DNA of 64,000 bases, from positions 225,512,070 through 225,576,069 of the forward strand of contig NC_081553.1 in the NCBI RefSeq assembly GCF_963082655.1. The letters are read 5' to 3'. Positions 22,976-33,450 of this stretch are shown piece by piece. The stretch comes from Stomoxys calcitrans (taxonomy: Eukaryota; Arthropoda; Insecta; Diptera; Muscidae). Made by a program: the position numbers and the translations under genes. Within the stretch, counting starts at the first letter, position 1, and every line of letters begins with the position of its first letter. The notes under the pieces are model-generated. The model saw only the letters and a program-made list of their open reading frames with translations, ran no database searches and was not told the DNA's origin.

Positions 22976-23272
22976 GATGCCACTGTAGCGCAGAGGTTAT
23001 GACGCTGAACGCCTGGGTTCGAATCCTGGCGAGAACATTCGAAAAAAATTTCAGTGGTGGTTACCCCCCTCCTAATGCTGGCGACATTTGTGAGGATTAT
23101 CCCACGTTAACTTCTCCCTAAAGAGGTGTCGCATTGCGGTACGCCGTTCGGACTCGGCTATAAAAAGTGGACCCCTATCATTGAGCTTTAACTTGAATCG
23201 GACTGCACTCAGTGATATGCGGGAAGTTTGCCCCCGTTCCTTAGTGGAATGTTCATGAGCAAATGTGCATTA
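22976..23272 (+). mobile_element. tRNA-derived SINE with a deletion in the head
   Basis: GCCACTGTAGCGCAGAGGTT runs directly into ATGACGCTGAACGCC, so about 11 bp between the A box and this point are missing. The B box GGTTCGAATCC is intact. The flanks TCCAATTTCG (22966-22975) and TCCGATTTCG (23273-23282) look like a duplication with one change. Removing the SINE restores the DINE-1-like word CCGATTTCGCTGAAATTT. Confidence 0.85.
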
Positions 23273-23409
23273 TCCGATTTCGCTGAAATTTAGGACATTA
23301 GGAGTTGTGTTATGCTTCTCGATATTATTCTTAAAGATGGCCCAATATCGGGGGCATAAGTTATGCATTTTTCACCGGGTTATAACGAAAGGTGGTTTAT
23401 CTCACTACA

Positions 23410-23830
23410 GTAATGTGTAACTCATACGCACCACGTGATGCAGTTAATAATATCACTTATACGCCTCAGTTTAATGAATTGTTAATTAAACGTCATGATT
23501 AACTTAGTGTAAGTGCTGCTGTAGCGAGAGACATCTCAAAACTGGGTGCCAGAGATTGAAGAAGAAGCGCTTGAAATCATTTTTACATTTGTTTAGAGAG
23601 AAAAATTGTCTGTAATTGCCCAATTAAAGTAAAAAACTCTCCCTGTTTCCCATCAAACACCATCAGTTGCTTAAAATCATATTTTAAAATTAAGTTTAAT
23701 CATAATGATAAGCCAAAATGCCAATTAAAAACAATCATACGCCTTGTATGCCTCTTCATTACCACAATATCTCATATAGCTTATACGCACCACATGCTTC
23801 AGTTGATATAATATCACTTATACGCCTCAT
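23410..23830 (+). repeat. Two CATACGC-pair units
   Basis: ACTCATACGCACCACGTG and CACTTATACGCCTCAG lie 37 bp apart near 23420-23465. AATCATACGCCTTG, GCTTATACGCACCACATG and CACTTATACGCCTCATAGG lie at about 23735, 23782 and 23818. The two blocks share GCNNCAGTTNATA and ATATCACTTATACGCCTC, so they are copies of one unit. Confidence 0.82.
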
Positions 23831-24740
23831 AGGCATATTGCTCATCTGGATAATCTTATTATGCAAGCATTTTCTTGGGTACTTTTTTAAATCAGTTGCC
23901 TGTTTACGCTGTGTTGTGGCAAATGAAAAACGCAAAGAATTAATTGTAAATAATTGATTTATAATAGTAGCCGTTTGGCAAGCAATATTTCAAGAGTGGG
24001 GTTTTCATTCTGCCTTTCATGTTTCATTAATGAAAATAAATATTCACACAGAGATTTATTTAAAAATTTTGCTACGTTGATTTTTTCCTTTTTTATTTTT
24101 CAACCACAAGAATAAAAGTAAACGGGGAAAAATAATAACTTATTCCAGGAAAGGTATTTTTGTGTATCGACAGAGAATTAATTGGAGAATGGTAAAAAAA
24201 ATGTAAACATTGAAGCATTTAAGTTATTTATAATCCATAGTCATAATTTTTTTCAGATTTTTTTGTCTAAATTTTTTTGCCTACTTTTGGTTTGATTTAG
24301 TTTTAATCAACGTTTTTTGTTTTTAATATTATGGATTATTTAATCCCAGAGAATTTGTAATTGCGAATATAATGATTTAGCATCGATTCACTTTGACAAT
24401 TATGGGCTTTGGTATAAAAACTGGAAAAAAAACTGTCAGCTAAAGCATAATCCTTGCGTCTATTGGAAATTTGTTACACAAACGGATTGATACAGAAATT
24501 TAAGAGTCTGTAACACCTAAGGGGCCACCAACACCCACTTAGTTTTTACAATAACTGCAGGATTGTGTATTTTGTGTAGTGTGGACAAAAATGAAGTAGC
24601 AGTAGTTTTTTGGTAAGTAAAGAAGGGTTTACCAAAGAAAAAGTTCAAATTGGAAAGTTTTGCGATCCATCTCAGTCAACATTTTTAATCCCCTCTAGTT
24701 TTCGTATTTAAAAAAGAAAATCGATAAATATGTCTACATA
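23831..24740. other. AT-rich non-coding stretch, nothing recognised
   Basis: Strongly AT-rich DNA. The only frame (23718-23957) runs through the CATACGC repeats and has no domain signal. Confidence 0.5.
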
Positions 24741-24754
24741 CTTGAAAAAAAACC

Positions 24755-25340
24755 GGAAGATAGGGCCATACTTGGTATAGTTGCTGAAGTTTACACCAGA
24801 AGTCATGGTGGAAAATTTCCAACAAATGGGATAAGAATTGCGCCATTTAGAAACTCAAAAAGTAAAATCAGGAGGATCGTTTTATACAGAAGCTCTAACC
24901 AATTCGATGCAAACTTGGTACAACTGAAAAATTTCAGCTAAATCATAAATGAAGTTATAGACAGATTCGGGCTATACTTGGTTCAGATGTTGGAGGTCAT
25001 AACAGAGGTCATTGTGCAAAATATTAACCAAATAGGATAAGAATTGGAGTCGGACAGACAGCCAAATAAACAGACGGTCTTACAGGGGACCATTATTAAA
25101 CATGGACCGATTTGGCCCATTCACCCTTTTATGGGAGCCATATTTAGCATGGATCGAATTGGCCTATTCACAGTTCCAATCGATTAACTTCAATAAGAAG
25201 TTTTTGTCCAAATTTCAAGCGACCAGCTTTATTTATTCGAAAATTAGCATTCTTCAAAATACGGACAGACGGACAAACAGATATCGAGGCAGACGGGCAG
25301 ACAGACGGATGGACAGATTCACAGATAGTCGATAAGACGG
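24755..25340 (-). mobile_element. DINE-1-like element, degraded
   Basis: It contains CCATACTTGGTATAGTTGC, GATAAGAATTGCGCC and TTTCAGCTAAATC units, then CCGATTTGGCCCATTCAC and TTCAATAAGAAGT. On its right the GACAGACGGACA tract replaces the normal 5' block. The limits are approximate. Confidence 0.65.
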
Positions 25341-25726
25341 ATGGATGGACGGATTGACGAAGTTAGGCAGACATACGGATAGACAGACGGACAGACAAAC
25401 ATACATGCAGGTGGAAAGACAGACGGACGGATAGATAGACGGACCGATAGACAGATGGAAAGGCTCAGAGACAGTGAGAAAGACGGATGGATAAACGGAG
25501 TGATGAAGTAAGACAGACAGACGGACGGACGAACAAAGTTATAACACCCCATTCTATGGTAGAGAGAGAAGAAGTTAGGCAGACTTACGAACAGACAGAC
25601 GGACAGACAGACGGACAGACAAACATACATGCAGGTAGAAAGACAGACGGATCGATGGATAGACGGACCGATAGACAGATGGGAAGGCTCATAGACAGTG
25701 AGAAAGACGTCTATGAGCCTTCCCAT
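25255..25726. repeat. GACAGACGGA microsatellite with a 222-bp direct duplication and terminal palindrome
   Basis: The tract is built from GACA/GACG/GATA tetranucleotides. GGACAGACAAACATACATGC near 25390 recurs near 25612, with matching sequence through CGGACCGATAGACAGATG. At the right end ATGGGAAGGCTCATAGAC (25679-25696) and its perfect reverse complement (25709-25726) are 12 bp apart. Long frames on both strands here are repeat artefacts. Confidence 0.85.
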
Positions 25727-25747
25727 ATTGTCATGGTCAGTAAATAA

Positions 25748-26160
25748 GTCCTGTTGTGGGGTGGGGGGGGGGCGTGTTTTGGGGAAGGGGAGGACCCCCA
25801 GAAACTTTGTCTCAAATTTGGATATCAGATTAGCATTTTACTAGCAAATGTCTTTCATTTGACTATTGGTAAGACAATTGGATATCAGATACGTTTTCTA
25901 ATCTTAAATAACTTTCATTTGGGTCCCACAACGTCGTGATTGGTGTATATATATATTTTGTGGTGGGGCGACCCCCCCATTGGTGCCCAAATTTTTGAGT
26001 AACAAATTTTTGAGTAACAAATTTTTGTTTGTAGGTTACTATAAGAGAGCACAAAAAATTTCGTTAACATCTCACCAGATCTGGCGTTTTTGAAAATTAA
26101 GGTAAGGGGGAGGGTCCGCTCCCCCTTCATATATCAAAAAATGTATTGATATTGATTGAT
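25748..26160 (+). repeat. Family D element fragment (G-rich tandem-unit family)
   Basis: The fragment has GGGGGGCGTGTTTTGGGG, TTGGATATCAGATTAGCATT, CCTTTCATTTGA-type words and the terminal segment GGTTACTATAAGAGAGCACA that also closes the block at 39160. I do not recognise the family. It has no coding capacity. Confidence 0.65.
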
Positions 26161-26161
26161 G

Positions 26162-26232
26162 TTGATACCCACCACCGAAGGATGGGGGTATATTCATTTT
26201 GTCTTTCCGTTCGAAATATCCCTTTTCGACCC
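26162..26232 (+). mobile_element. DINE-1-like 5' block fragment
   Basis: ATACCCACCACCGAAGGATG, GGGGTATATTCATTTTGTC and CCCTTTTCGACCCTAATA are the element's first ~70 bp. A headless SINE follows directly. Confidence 0.75.
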
Positions 26233-26434
26233 TAATACTGGCGATATTTTTGAGCTACTATGCCATGTAAAACCTTCTCCCCAAAGAGGTGTCGTACTGC
26301 TTCCGCCGTTTGGACTTGGCTATGAAAAGGAGACCCCATATTATTAAGCTTAAACTTGAATCGAACAGCACTCATCGATATGAAAGAAGGTTTGCCACTG
26401 TTCCTTGCCTGCAATGTTCATGGGCAAGTTTGAA
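26233..26434 (+). mobile_element. SINE, headless copy
   Basis: It starts at ACTGGCGATATTTTTGAG and runs through AAAGAGGTGTCGTACTGC and AGCTTAAACTTGAATCG to AATGTTCATGGGCAAG. The tRNA-like head is absent. Confidence 0.78.
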
Positions 26435-26440
26435 GATATA

Positions 26441-26677
26441 TTGGGTTGCCCAAAAAGTAATTGCGGATTTTTTAAAAGAAAGTGAATGCATTTTTAATAG
26501 AACTTAGAATGAACTTTAATCAAATATACTTTTTTTGCACTTTTTTTCTAAAGCAAGCTAAAATTTACAGCTGATAACTGACAGAAGAAAGAATGCAATT
26601 ACAGAGTCACAAGCTGTGAAAAAATTTGTCAAAGCCGACTATATGAAAAATCCGCAATTACTTTTTGGGCAACCCAA
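26441..26677. mobile_element. Mariner-type MITE, 237 bp, TA target site
   Basis: The same TIRs and interior as the copy at 6937 are present, with TA at 26439-26440 and 26678-26679. It lies 6 bp after the headless SINE. Confidence 0.9.
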
Positions 26678-26699
26678 TATCATGTGCCCTTATGCCAAA

Positions 26700-26905
26700 A
26701 AAGTGACTTTTATGATAACCGGACAACCAGAATGCAAGGACAGATAGACGAACATGGCTAATTTGATTCAGAAAGTCATTCTATGTCGATCGGTATGCTA
26801 GCACTTGCAAATACTTAAAGTTTTAATGCCCTGCATCAAGTTGGTGGTGTAGGCTACATCTAAGTATTGCCCTGATCCTATGGTAGAGGGTATACAAATG
26901 GGCTC
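26700..26905 (-). mobile_element. Diverged DINE-1-like 5' remnant
   Basis: GGACAGATAGACGAACATGG is the GTCY region in reverse. CCTGATCCTATGGTAGAGG with GTATACAAAT is the terminal block. The middle is poorly conserved. Confidence 0.5.
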
Positions 26906-28541
26906 TAAATCACTGTTTTATGAAAATCCAAAACTTTTATTTGCCTAATTTAACTCATCAACACCCTCTCCGCCATTTTACAGGACAAAAATAACTCTTT
27001 GCCAAGTAATAACGTTTTTTTTAGATGTTTTCATTGTCTTCCACTTGAAACTTCATGTCATGTTTCACATATCCGAACATCATTTGCTTAATTGTTCTAA
27101 CAAAAAAAAAAAAAAAAAAAAGTGTTGCCATAAGTCCCAACAACACAAACGCAAGTGTGCTCTGGCACACTTGTGTGTGTGTGTGTGTGATTTGGCTAAA
27201 ATAACTGGACAAAGGAGCCACCACCATATACTGTTGCGACACTCATCGTCGTTGCATGGAGTCCTTGTTTTCATTGTTATGTCAATAGTCTCATGCCACT
27301 CATCCAGAAATGGGCTTGAATCACAACACTCGGGCCCATACAACAAAAAAAAGGATGTTCCATTTATGGAGAAGCACTGACACAGCTTGAACGAAATCCT
27401 GCTGCATATAGGGGGCTATAGAAACTGAAATGGTCAGGATCAACTGGAGTTGTGGAGAATGAGTTCAGTTTGTTCATTTATCCATTGGCATTTGGTAGGG
27501 CAGGTTTTTAGTCTTTTTTGTTGTCATCGTCAATGGGGCCGTGATGCACCAATAAAACTAAACAAACGGAATAAATGAAATTTTCACCGTTTCGGTGTTC
27601 GTTTGTTATTGACAAAAAGTAAATTCATTATTGTCACTCAGCAATGGATGGTTGGGCTGAAGTTATCCCTGGTGCCGGCGGACTCTTCTGGCATATGGTG
27701 ATAGGTGGGGAAAAAGGCCCCCCCCCCAATCTAGGAGGACAATGAATGTAACACACACTCTACTCTGAGGGGCAATGTGATCAGTGAGCCAGCACACTAC
27801 AATGTCATCGAATTGTCTGTCAGCCATTTATAAACTCCATGGCTACAAATGGTGTTTTTGCTAGCGATACTGCTGACGACTTCTTAAACAGTGTACGAGC
27901 ATATTGATTTATGTCCTTTGTAGCCTTTGTAGTGACTTCGGCAAAAAAAAAAACACAAAACACAACTGCTAGCTTCAGTTGTTGCCGGAGCGGGTCCTAC
28001 AACGCCAGCCAGCATCATCAACAATATTGACCATGACAATAAGTAAACAAATCGGAAACTGTTGTATGTGTTACAATAATATTTGTCTTTGTTGATGAAT
28101 TGTCGACAGTTTGGATTTTATTTTTATTTTCATATTTAATTCGTTGGCGAATTTTTTCAGCAAATTCGAGGGCCAGCAAATTGTGTGAATGAAAATGAAT
28201 TCAATGAAATATGTGAGAAGAGAGCCAACCTAAAAAAACACCAAGCATTTTTTTCAAGGCACACAAATATTTTATCTCTCCCCTCAAAAATCAACGTTAA
28301 ACTCTAATGAAGTTGTTCTATTTGCTATTGAAGTCATTCGCTGATTCGCTTTGGCTTAAAGTAATTTGTCAGAATGTCAATATATGGCCAAAATTAAGAA
28401 ATCTTTATAGTGCTGACACTGCAAACATTGGGAGGAGGTACCAACAACAAAAAAAAGGACACTAACAAGTGAAGGTTGGAGTTACTTTGGTATGGCGAGT
28501 TTATGACCATGGGCCATAAAGCGGGGTAGCAAGCGGTGATA
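26906..28541. other. Non-coding stretch with poly(A) and (GT)n
   Basis: A run of A's at 27102-27121 and a (GT)n tract at 27173-27189 are present. Frames at 27021-27380 overlap on both strands across these simple repeats. A short C-run lies at 27718-27727. No gene, RNA or repeat family is recognised. Confidence 0.5.
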
Positions 28542-28606
28542 TGACCCAGGGTGCGTATACTTAATTTGTTTTTAAAATTCAAATTAAGTATACACACCCT
28601 TGGTCA
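28542..28606. repeat. Hairpin with 27-bp arms containing a CATACGC-like core
   Basis: The left arm is 28542-28568 and the right arm 28580-28606, with an 11-bp AT-rich loop and two mismatches. The left arm has GGGTGCGTATACTTAATTTG; the right has CAAATTAAGTATACACACCC. The GTGCGTAT word is the reverse of the ATACGCAC motif found elsewhere in the window. Confidence 0.85.
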
Positions 28607-29250
28607 ATCATGTAAAAATCGATTTAGCCCTGTCCGTCCGTCCATTTGCAAAAATCACAACCCCGATCGCACAAGTCGAGCTAGCCGCTCGAAATTTTGC
28701 ACAGATGCTTCTAAATTGATGTAGGTCGTTGTATTGGGTTGCCCAAAAAGTAATTGCGGATTTTTTAAAAGAAAGTATTGAAATGCATTTTTAATAAAAC
28801 TTAGAATGAACTTTAATCAAATATACTTTTTTTACACTTTTTTTCTAGCTAGCAAGCTAAAAGTAACAACTGATAACAGACAGAAGAAAGAATGCAATTA
28901 CAGAGTCGCAAGCTGTGAAAAAATTTGTCAATTCCGACTATATGAAAAATCCGCAATTACTTTTTGGGCAACCCAATATAAGTCGATTTAGCCCTGTCCG
29001 TCCGTCCATTTGCATAAATGACAACCCCGGTCGAATACGTAAAGCTAACCGCTCGAAAATTTGCACAGATGCTTCTAAATTGATGTAGGTCGTTGGATAT
29101 TGCAAATGGGTCATATCAATTCAACTTAGGATCCCTTAAAAATGGAGTCCCTTAGGATCCCTGAAAAAGTCCCTCAGCTCTTAGAAGCCGTAATTATTAT
29201 CCGATTGGGCTGAAATGTTGGAAGTAGTCTTTTATCATGACTTTGAACAG
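28607..29250 (+). mobile_element. DINE-1-like fragment, tandemly duplicated and split by a MITE
   Basis: The block CGATTTAGCCCTGTCCGTCC through TTCTAAATTGATGTAGGTCG occurs before the MITE (28620-28731) and again after it (28983-29094). Units with CCGATTGGGCTGAAATG and TTTATCATGACTTTG follow. The host block was apparently duplicated before or during the MITE insertion. Confidence 0.7.
28734..28976. mobile_element. Mariner-type MITE, 243 bp, TA target site
   Basis: TIRs match the other copies, with TA at 28732-28733 and 28977-28978. The interior differs slightly from the 6937 copy, with small insertions such as GAAAGTATTGAAATGC and CTAGCTAGCAAGC. Confidence 0.9.
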
Positions 29251-29261
29251 GTCCAGGGTAA

Positions 29262-29660
29262 GTAGGTATGCTCCAAATTGGTTGGCACAGTTGTTGGAAG
29301 TCATTTCTTAACGATATATGCAAAATTTCAGCCAAATCGGATAAGAATTTGCAGCCTCTAGAAGCTCAAGAAGTCTAATCGGGAGATCGGTTTATATAAC
29401 AGCTATGTCAGGTTATGAACCGATTTGAACCATACGGAGCACAGTTGTTGATAGTGATACCAAAACACCATGTGGAAAATGTCAGCCAAAACCGGATAAG
29501 AATTGCGCCCTCTAGAGGCTCAAGAAGTCAAGACTCAAGATGGGTTTATATGAGAGCTATATTAAAAGATGGACCGATTTGGCTCATTTAAAATCCCAAC
29601 TCATTCGAAAACTAGCGTGCTTTGGACGGAGAGACGGACGGAGATAGCTAGATCGACTTA
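29262..29660 (-). mobile_element. DINE-1-like element, 5' half
   Basis: The interior words are AGCCAAATCGGATAAGAATT and TGCGCCCTCTAGAGGCTCAA. The 5' side is ACTAGCGTGCTTTGGACGG, then GAGACGGACGGAGATAGC and TAGATCGACTTAGG. The terminal block beyond this is replaced by the non-LTR fragment at 29662. Confidence 0.7.
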
Positions 29661-29661
29661 G

Positions 29662-29934
29662 GTTAGGTTGAAAACAAGGTGCAGATATTAATCCACCCCA
29701 TGCCACTATGGGCATACACCTAAGCCAGTAATCGGCTTGTTGTGCGCTCTAAAAATTACGAAGTAACCTCTTAAAAGAAAATTTTAAGTTAGGGATTCAA
29801 TACCACTCCTCTAAGTTGGTTCATGTCTGGTATTGTGTCTCCACCTGGTAGACGCGAAAGGCGGGCAATGACAAAGGAAATGCTCCAACGTCTCATCATC
29901 TTCCCCACATGCCCCACACATGCCGGACCGAATC
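29662..29934 (-). pseudogene. Non-LTR retrotransposon 3' end, same family as the copy at 2945
   Basis: The minus strand translates to CGACGEDDETLEHFLCHCPP followed by FAST, the terminal Cys/His segment. EDDETLEHFLCHCP is identical to the copy ending at 4235. A stop and a ~190-bp 3' untranslated part follow, ending in CAACCTAACCTAA (minus strand). Only the 3' end is left, as expected of 5'-truncated retrotransposon insertions. Confidence 0.8.
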
Positions 29935-29935
29935 T

Positions 29936-31200
29936 TGGGAACCCACCACCATAGATTCTGCTAAAATATGGGAGCTATATCTAGTTATAGACCGAATAGG
30001 ACCGTTCTTAGCACAGTTGTTGAGAGTCATAACACTGCACTATATGTAAAATTCTAGCCAAATCTGAAAAAATCTCAACTTGTAAGGGAGATCACTTTAT
30101 ATGGGAGCTATATCAGGTTATAGACGGATTTGGTTTATAGACCGCACTTGGCGCAGTTGTTGAGACTCATAACAGAACACCATGTACAAAATTTCAGCCA
30201 AATCGAATGAAAATTGCGGCTTTCAGGGGCTCAGGATGTCAAATCAGGAGATCGGTATATATGGGAGCTATATCAGGTTCTTGACCGAATTTGACCGTAC
30301 TTAGCACAGTTATTGGGAGTCATAACATAAGCACAAAAATTGTGGCTTCCAGGGGTTCAAGAAGTCAAATCGGGAGATCGGTTTATATGGGAGCTATATC
30401 AGGTTGTAGACTGATTTTGACCGTACCTAGCACAGTTGTTGGGAGTCATAACAGAACACCATATGCAAAATTTCATCGACATCGATCAAAAATTGCGGCT
30501 TCCAAGAGCTCAGGAAGTCAAATAGGGAGATCGGTTTATATGGGAGCTATATCAGATTATAGACCGATTTGGACCTTACTTGGCTCAGTTGTTGAAAGTC
30601 ATAACACAACACAGTGTGAAAAATGTCAGCCAAATCGGACAAAAATTGTGGTTTCCATGGTCTCAAGAAATCAAATCGGTAGATCGGTTTATATGGGAGC
30701 TATATCCAAATCTGAACCGATATGACCCATTTGCAATCCCCAATGACCTACATCAATACAAAGTATGCAAATGCAATTTTTACCCATAAACATTCAACTA
30801 AGGAACAGGGGCAAACTGCTCACATATCAATGAGCAGTTTGCCACATATCCGATTCAAGTTTAAACTCAATGATAGGGGATTTCCTTTTTATAGCCGAGT
30901 CCCAAAGGCGTGCCGCAGTGCTACACCTCTTTGGAGAGAAATTATACATGGCATAGTACCTCACAAATATTGCCAGCATTAGGAGGGGAAAACCATCGCT
31001 GAAAATTGTTGTAATGGTCTCGGCTGGATTCGAACCCAGGCGTTCAGCGTCATAGGCGGACATACTAAACTCTGCGCTACTGTGGCCTCCAAGTATCTGT
31101 GCAAAATTTCAAGCGGCTAGCTTAACGCGTTCGACCGCTATAGTGATTTCGACTGACGGACGGACGGACATGTTTAGATCGACTGAAAATGTCGTGAAAA
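29936..31200 (-). mobile_element. DINE-1-like element with nested SINE
   Basis: The 3' side is GAATCTTGGGAACCCACCAC and CATAGATTCTGC, as at 1055. About five units follow with GGGAGATCGGTTTATATGGG, AGCTATATCAGG and CACAGTTGTTGGGAGTCATA. After the SINE the 5' side continues AAGTATCTGTGCAAAATTTC and GACTGACGGACGGACGGACA to about 31200. The open frame at 30291-30725 runs through the units. Confidence 0.78.
30767..31090 (-). mobile_element. tRNA-derived SINE, full length, target site AAGTAT
   Basis: The B box reads GGATTCGAACCC in reverse at about 31027, and the 3' end GCAAATGCAATTTTTACCC is at the left. AAGTAT lies at 30761-30766 and 31091-31096. Removing the SINE restores the DINE-1-like word CATCAATACAAAGTATCTG. 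The middle carries a small local duplication (GCTCACATATCAATGAGC then TTTGCCACATATC). Confidence 0.88.
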
Positions 31201-31377
31201 TCGAGCCACAACAATTTGGTGACCAAATTTGTGGGACTCTCAGAGTGACCACTTAGACCACCTAGAGCCTTGAAATTCTACATTTTATCGCTATAACCCC
31301 TCAGCACCAACCATTTCAAATTTCATCTGTTCTCAAATTGCATATTTTTTTACTAATTTTTGTTAGATTTTCTCCCA

Positions 31378-31570
31378 CTGTGCGACATTTTTGAGGTACT
31401 ATGTCATTTGCGAAAATGGTATGGCAGCCATTTGAAAACTTTTTCCCAAAGAGGTGTCGCACTGCGATATGCCTTTTGGACTCGGCCTTAAAGAGGACGC
31501 CCCTTATCATTGAGCTTAAACTTGAATCGGATAGCAGTCATTGACTTGTGAGTTCATAGGCAAATTTGTA
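31378..31570 (+). mobile_element. SINE, headless, with internal insertion
   Basis: GCGACATTTTTGAGGTACTA to CCAAAGAGGTGTCGCACTGC and CCCCTTATCATTGAGC match the SINE body. A ~35-bp insertion lies after CTATGTCATTT. It ends just before the 11-bp minisatellite. Confidence 0.75.
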
Positions 31571-31584
31571 TTTGGTGGCTGTCT

Positions 31585-32565
31585 ATCTGTCGTCTGTCTG
31601 TCGGTTATTTGTCTTTACCATCTGTCTGTCTGTCGTCTGTCTGTCGGTTATCTGTCTTTACCATCTGTCTGTCGTCTGTCTGTCGTCTGTCTGTCGTCTG
31701 TCTGTCGTCTGTCTGTCGTCTGTCTGTCGTCTGTCTGTCGTCTGTCTGTCGTCTGTCTGTTTGTCGTCTGTCTGTCGTCTGTCTGTCGTCTGACTGTCGT
31801 CTGTCTGTCGTCTGTCTGTCGTCTGTCTGTCGTCTGTCTGTCGTCTGTCTGTTTGTCGTCTGTCTGTCGTCTGTCTGTCGTCTGTCTGTCGTCTGTCTGT
31901 CGTCTGTCTGTCGTCTGTCTGTCGTCTGTCTGTCGTCTGTCTGTCGTCTGTCTGTCGTCTGTCTGTCGTCTGTCTGTCGTCTGTCTGTCGTCTGTCTGTC
32001 GTCTGTCTGTCGTCTGTCTGTCGTCTGTCTGTCGTCTGTCTGTCGTCTGTCTGTCGTCTGTCTGTCGTCTGTCCGTCGTCTGTCTGTCATCTGTCCGTCG
32101 TCTGTCTGTCGTCTGTCTGTCGTCTGTCTGTCATCTGTCTGTCGTCTGTCTGTCGTCTGTCTGTCGTCTGTCTGTCGTCTGTCTGTCGTCTGTCTGTTTG
32201 TCGTCTGTCTGTCGTCTGTCTGTCGTCTGACTGTTTTCTGTCTGTCGTCTGTCTGTCGTCTGTCTGTCGTCTGTCTGTCGTCTGTCCGTCGTCTGTCTGT
32301 CGTCTGTCTGTCGTCTGTCTGTCGTCTGTCTGTCGTCTGTCTGTCGTCTGTCTGTCGTCTGTCTGTCGTGTGTCTGTCGTCTGTCTGTCGTCTGTCTGTC
32401 GTCTGTCTGTCGTCTGTCTGTCGTCTGTCTGTCGTCTGTCTGTCGTCTGTCTGTCGTCTGTCTGTCGTCTGTCTGTCGTCTGTCTGTCGTCTGTCTGTCG
32501 TCTGTCTGTCGTCTGTCTGTCGTCTGTCTGTCGTCTGTCTGTCGTCTGTCTGTCTGTCGTCTGTT
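31585..32565. repeat. 11-bp minisatellite (TCTGTCTGTCG)n, about 980 bp
   Basis: The unit TCTGTCTGTCG repeats roughly 85-90 times, with a few TTTGTCG, GACTGTCG and TCCGTCG variants. The left 80 bp are less regular and include two copies of GGTTATNTGTCTTTACCATC. Because 11 is not a multiple of 3 and no stop word occurs in the unit, all frames stay open. This explains long frames on both strands (31609-32583 in +, 31605-32090 in -). They are not genes. Confidence 0.95.
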
Positions 32566-33335
32566 AAAAGAGTCAGAGATTGATTCTAAGCCGGTCTTCT
32601 CCTTTTGCCGTTGCAGTAGTCATGTAACACCACGACTACTGTGGTGTTATAGCTCCAATATATACGCAAAAAGTTGTTTGCTTCACAAAGCCCATCAAAA
32701 CTCTAATGGGCCGCACTTTGTACAGACATGATACGCCATTATTCATTCGATGAAGTTTTTATAAGTGCAACTCAATTATAATTTGCCACCAATTTCAGTT
32801 TAATCCGTCTGCTTTTGCCGGCATAAACAATGACCTTTATGTGCATACATACATACAATGGCTTTAATTTTGAGAATGATGTCAAGAGAACATTTCAATT
32901 CCATGAAATATTGTAAAACAACCCAAACAAAAAATATTATTGCAAAAATGACCTTCCATAGATAATGTCGGAAAATGAAAAATTTATTGCCTCAACATCA
33001 TTACAATCAACCTGATGATTATCGGCATCGACATTGATATCGAAAAACAATTACAGGCCAATAAAGTCAATAGCTTTGAGATATGTTTACAATAAATTGC
33101 TTTACACCTTCTGGCTACCTGCACCATGAGTCAATCAATGCTAGAGTAAATCATGCATTGGTTATAGGCAACATCAATAGGTATGTGTCAATCATTGCAT
33201 AGCAGAGCTAAGGTAAATCCTTTTGCTCTGACAATGATTGATACAATTTTTTTTAAAGTTACAAAATGTATTTGCATTCTATGAATTGCAAAGTACCACT
33301 TTGTATGATGAATGTGGTGGTGAAGTATATTTCAT
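32566..33335. other. AT-rich non-coding stretch
   Basis: Two CATACGC-like words occur, ATATACGCAAAAAG near 32655 and ATGATACGCCATTA near 32728, about 73 bp apart. Nothing else is recognised. Confidence 0.5.
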
Positions 33336-33450
33336 TTGTGTGCATTGGGAATTAATGAAACGTATACGCCACAGGGTACTCTTTTAGAGGGAACTAATTT
33401 AAATAACGTATACGCAAATTCAATTAATATTAATCATACGTCACAATGCA
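33336..33450 (+). repeat. CATACGC unit, three motifs
   Basis: GCATTGGGAATTAATGAAAC leads into GTATACGCCACAGGG (33362). ACGTATACGCAAATTC (33403) and AATCATACGTCACAATG (33433) follow. The lead-in and first motif recur at 34973-35000, so the two are homologous copies 1.6 kb apart. Confidence 0.82.

Larger units (their letters stand above)
21176..23355 (+). mobile_element. DINE-1-like element, ~2.2 kb, long GTCY tract, nested SINE
   Basis: The 5' block is well kept: CACCACCGAATGATGGGGG, TTTGCAATACATCC, CCATTTCCGACCCTATAATG, TCTTGATCGCC and ACGATCTAGCC, then a (GTCY)n microsatellite at 21299-21413. A spacer follows with TTGAAATCACGCTACTGT and GATATTGAGCTGAAA. About nine ~165-bp units come next (CCCATAAAAGGCGCATTTAT, GATATAGCTGCCATAT, GACAGTGAGTTGTGTTAGGC). 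Block order and microsatellite type match DINE-1/INE-1. The 3' hairpin is missing and the element fades near 23355. A SINE splits it at 22976-23272. Confidence 0.82.

Noticed and set aside
25319..25747. Frames of 86-135 codons on both strands
   Set aside because: They are translations of GACA/GACG tetranucleotide repeats and a duplicated block.
31541..32583. Long open frames on both strands (up to 324 codons)
   Set aside because: They come from the stop-free 11-bp minisatellite. The translation is a plain 11-residue repeat and the opposite strand is equally open.
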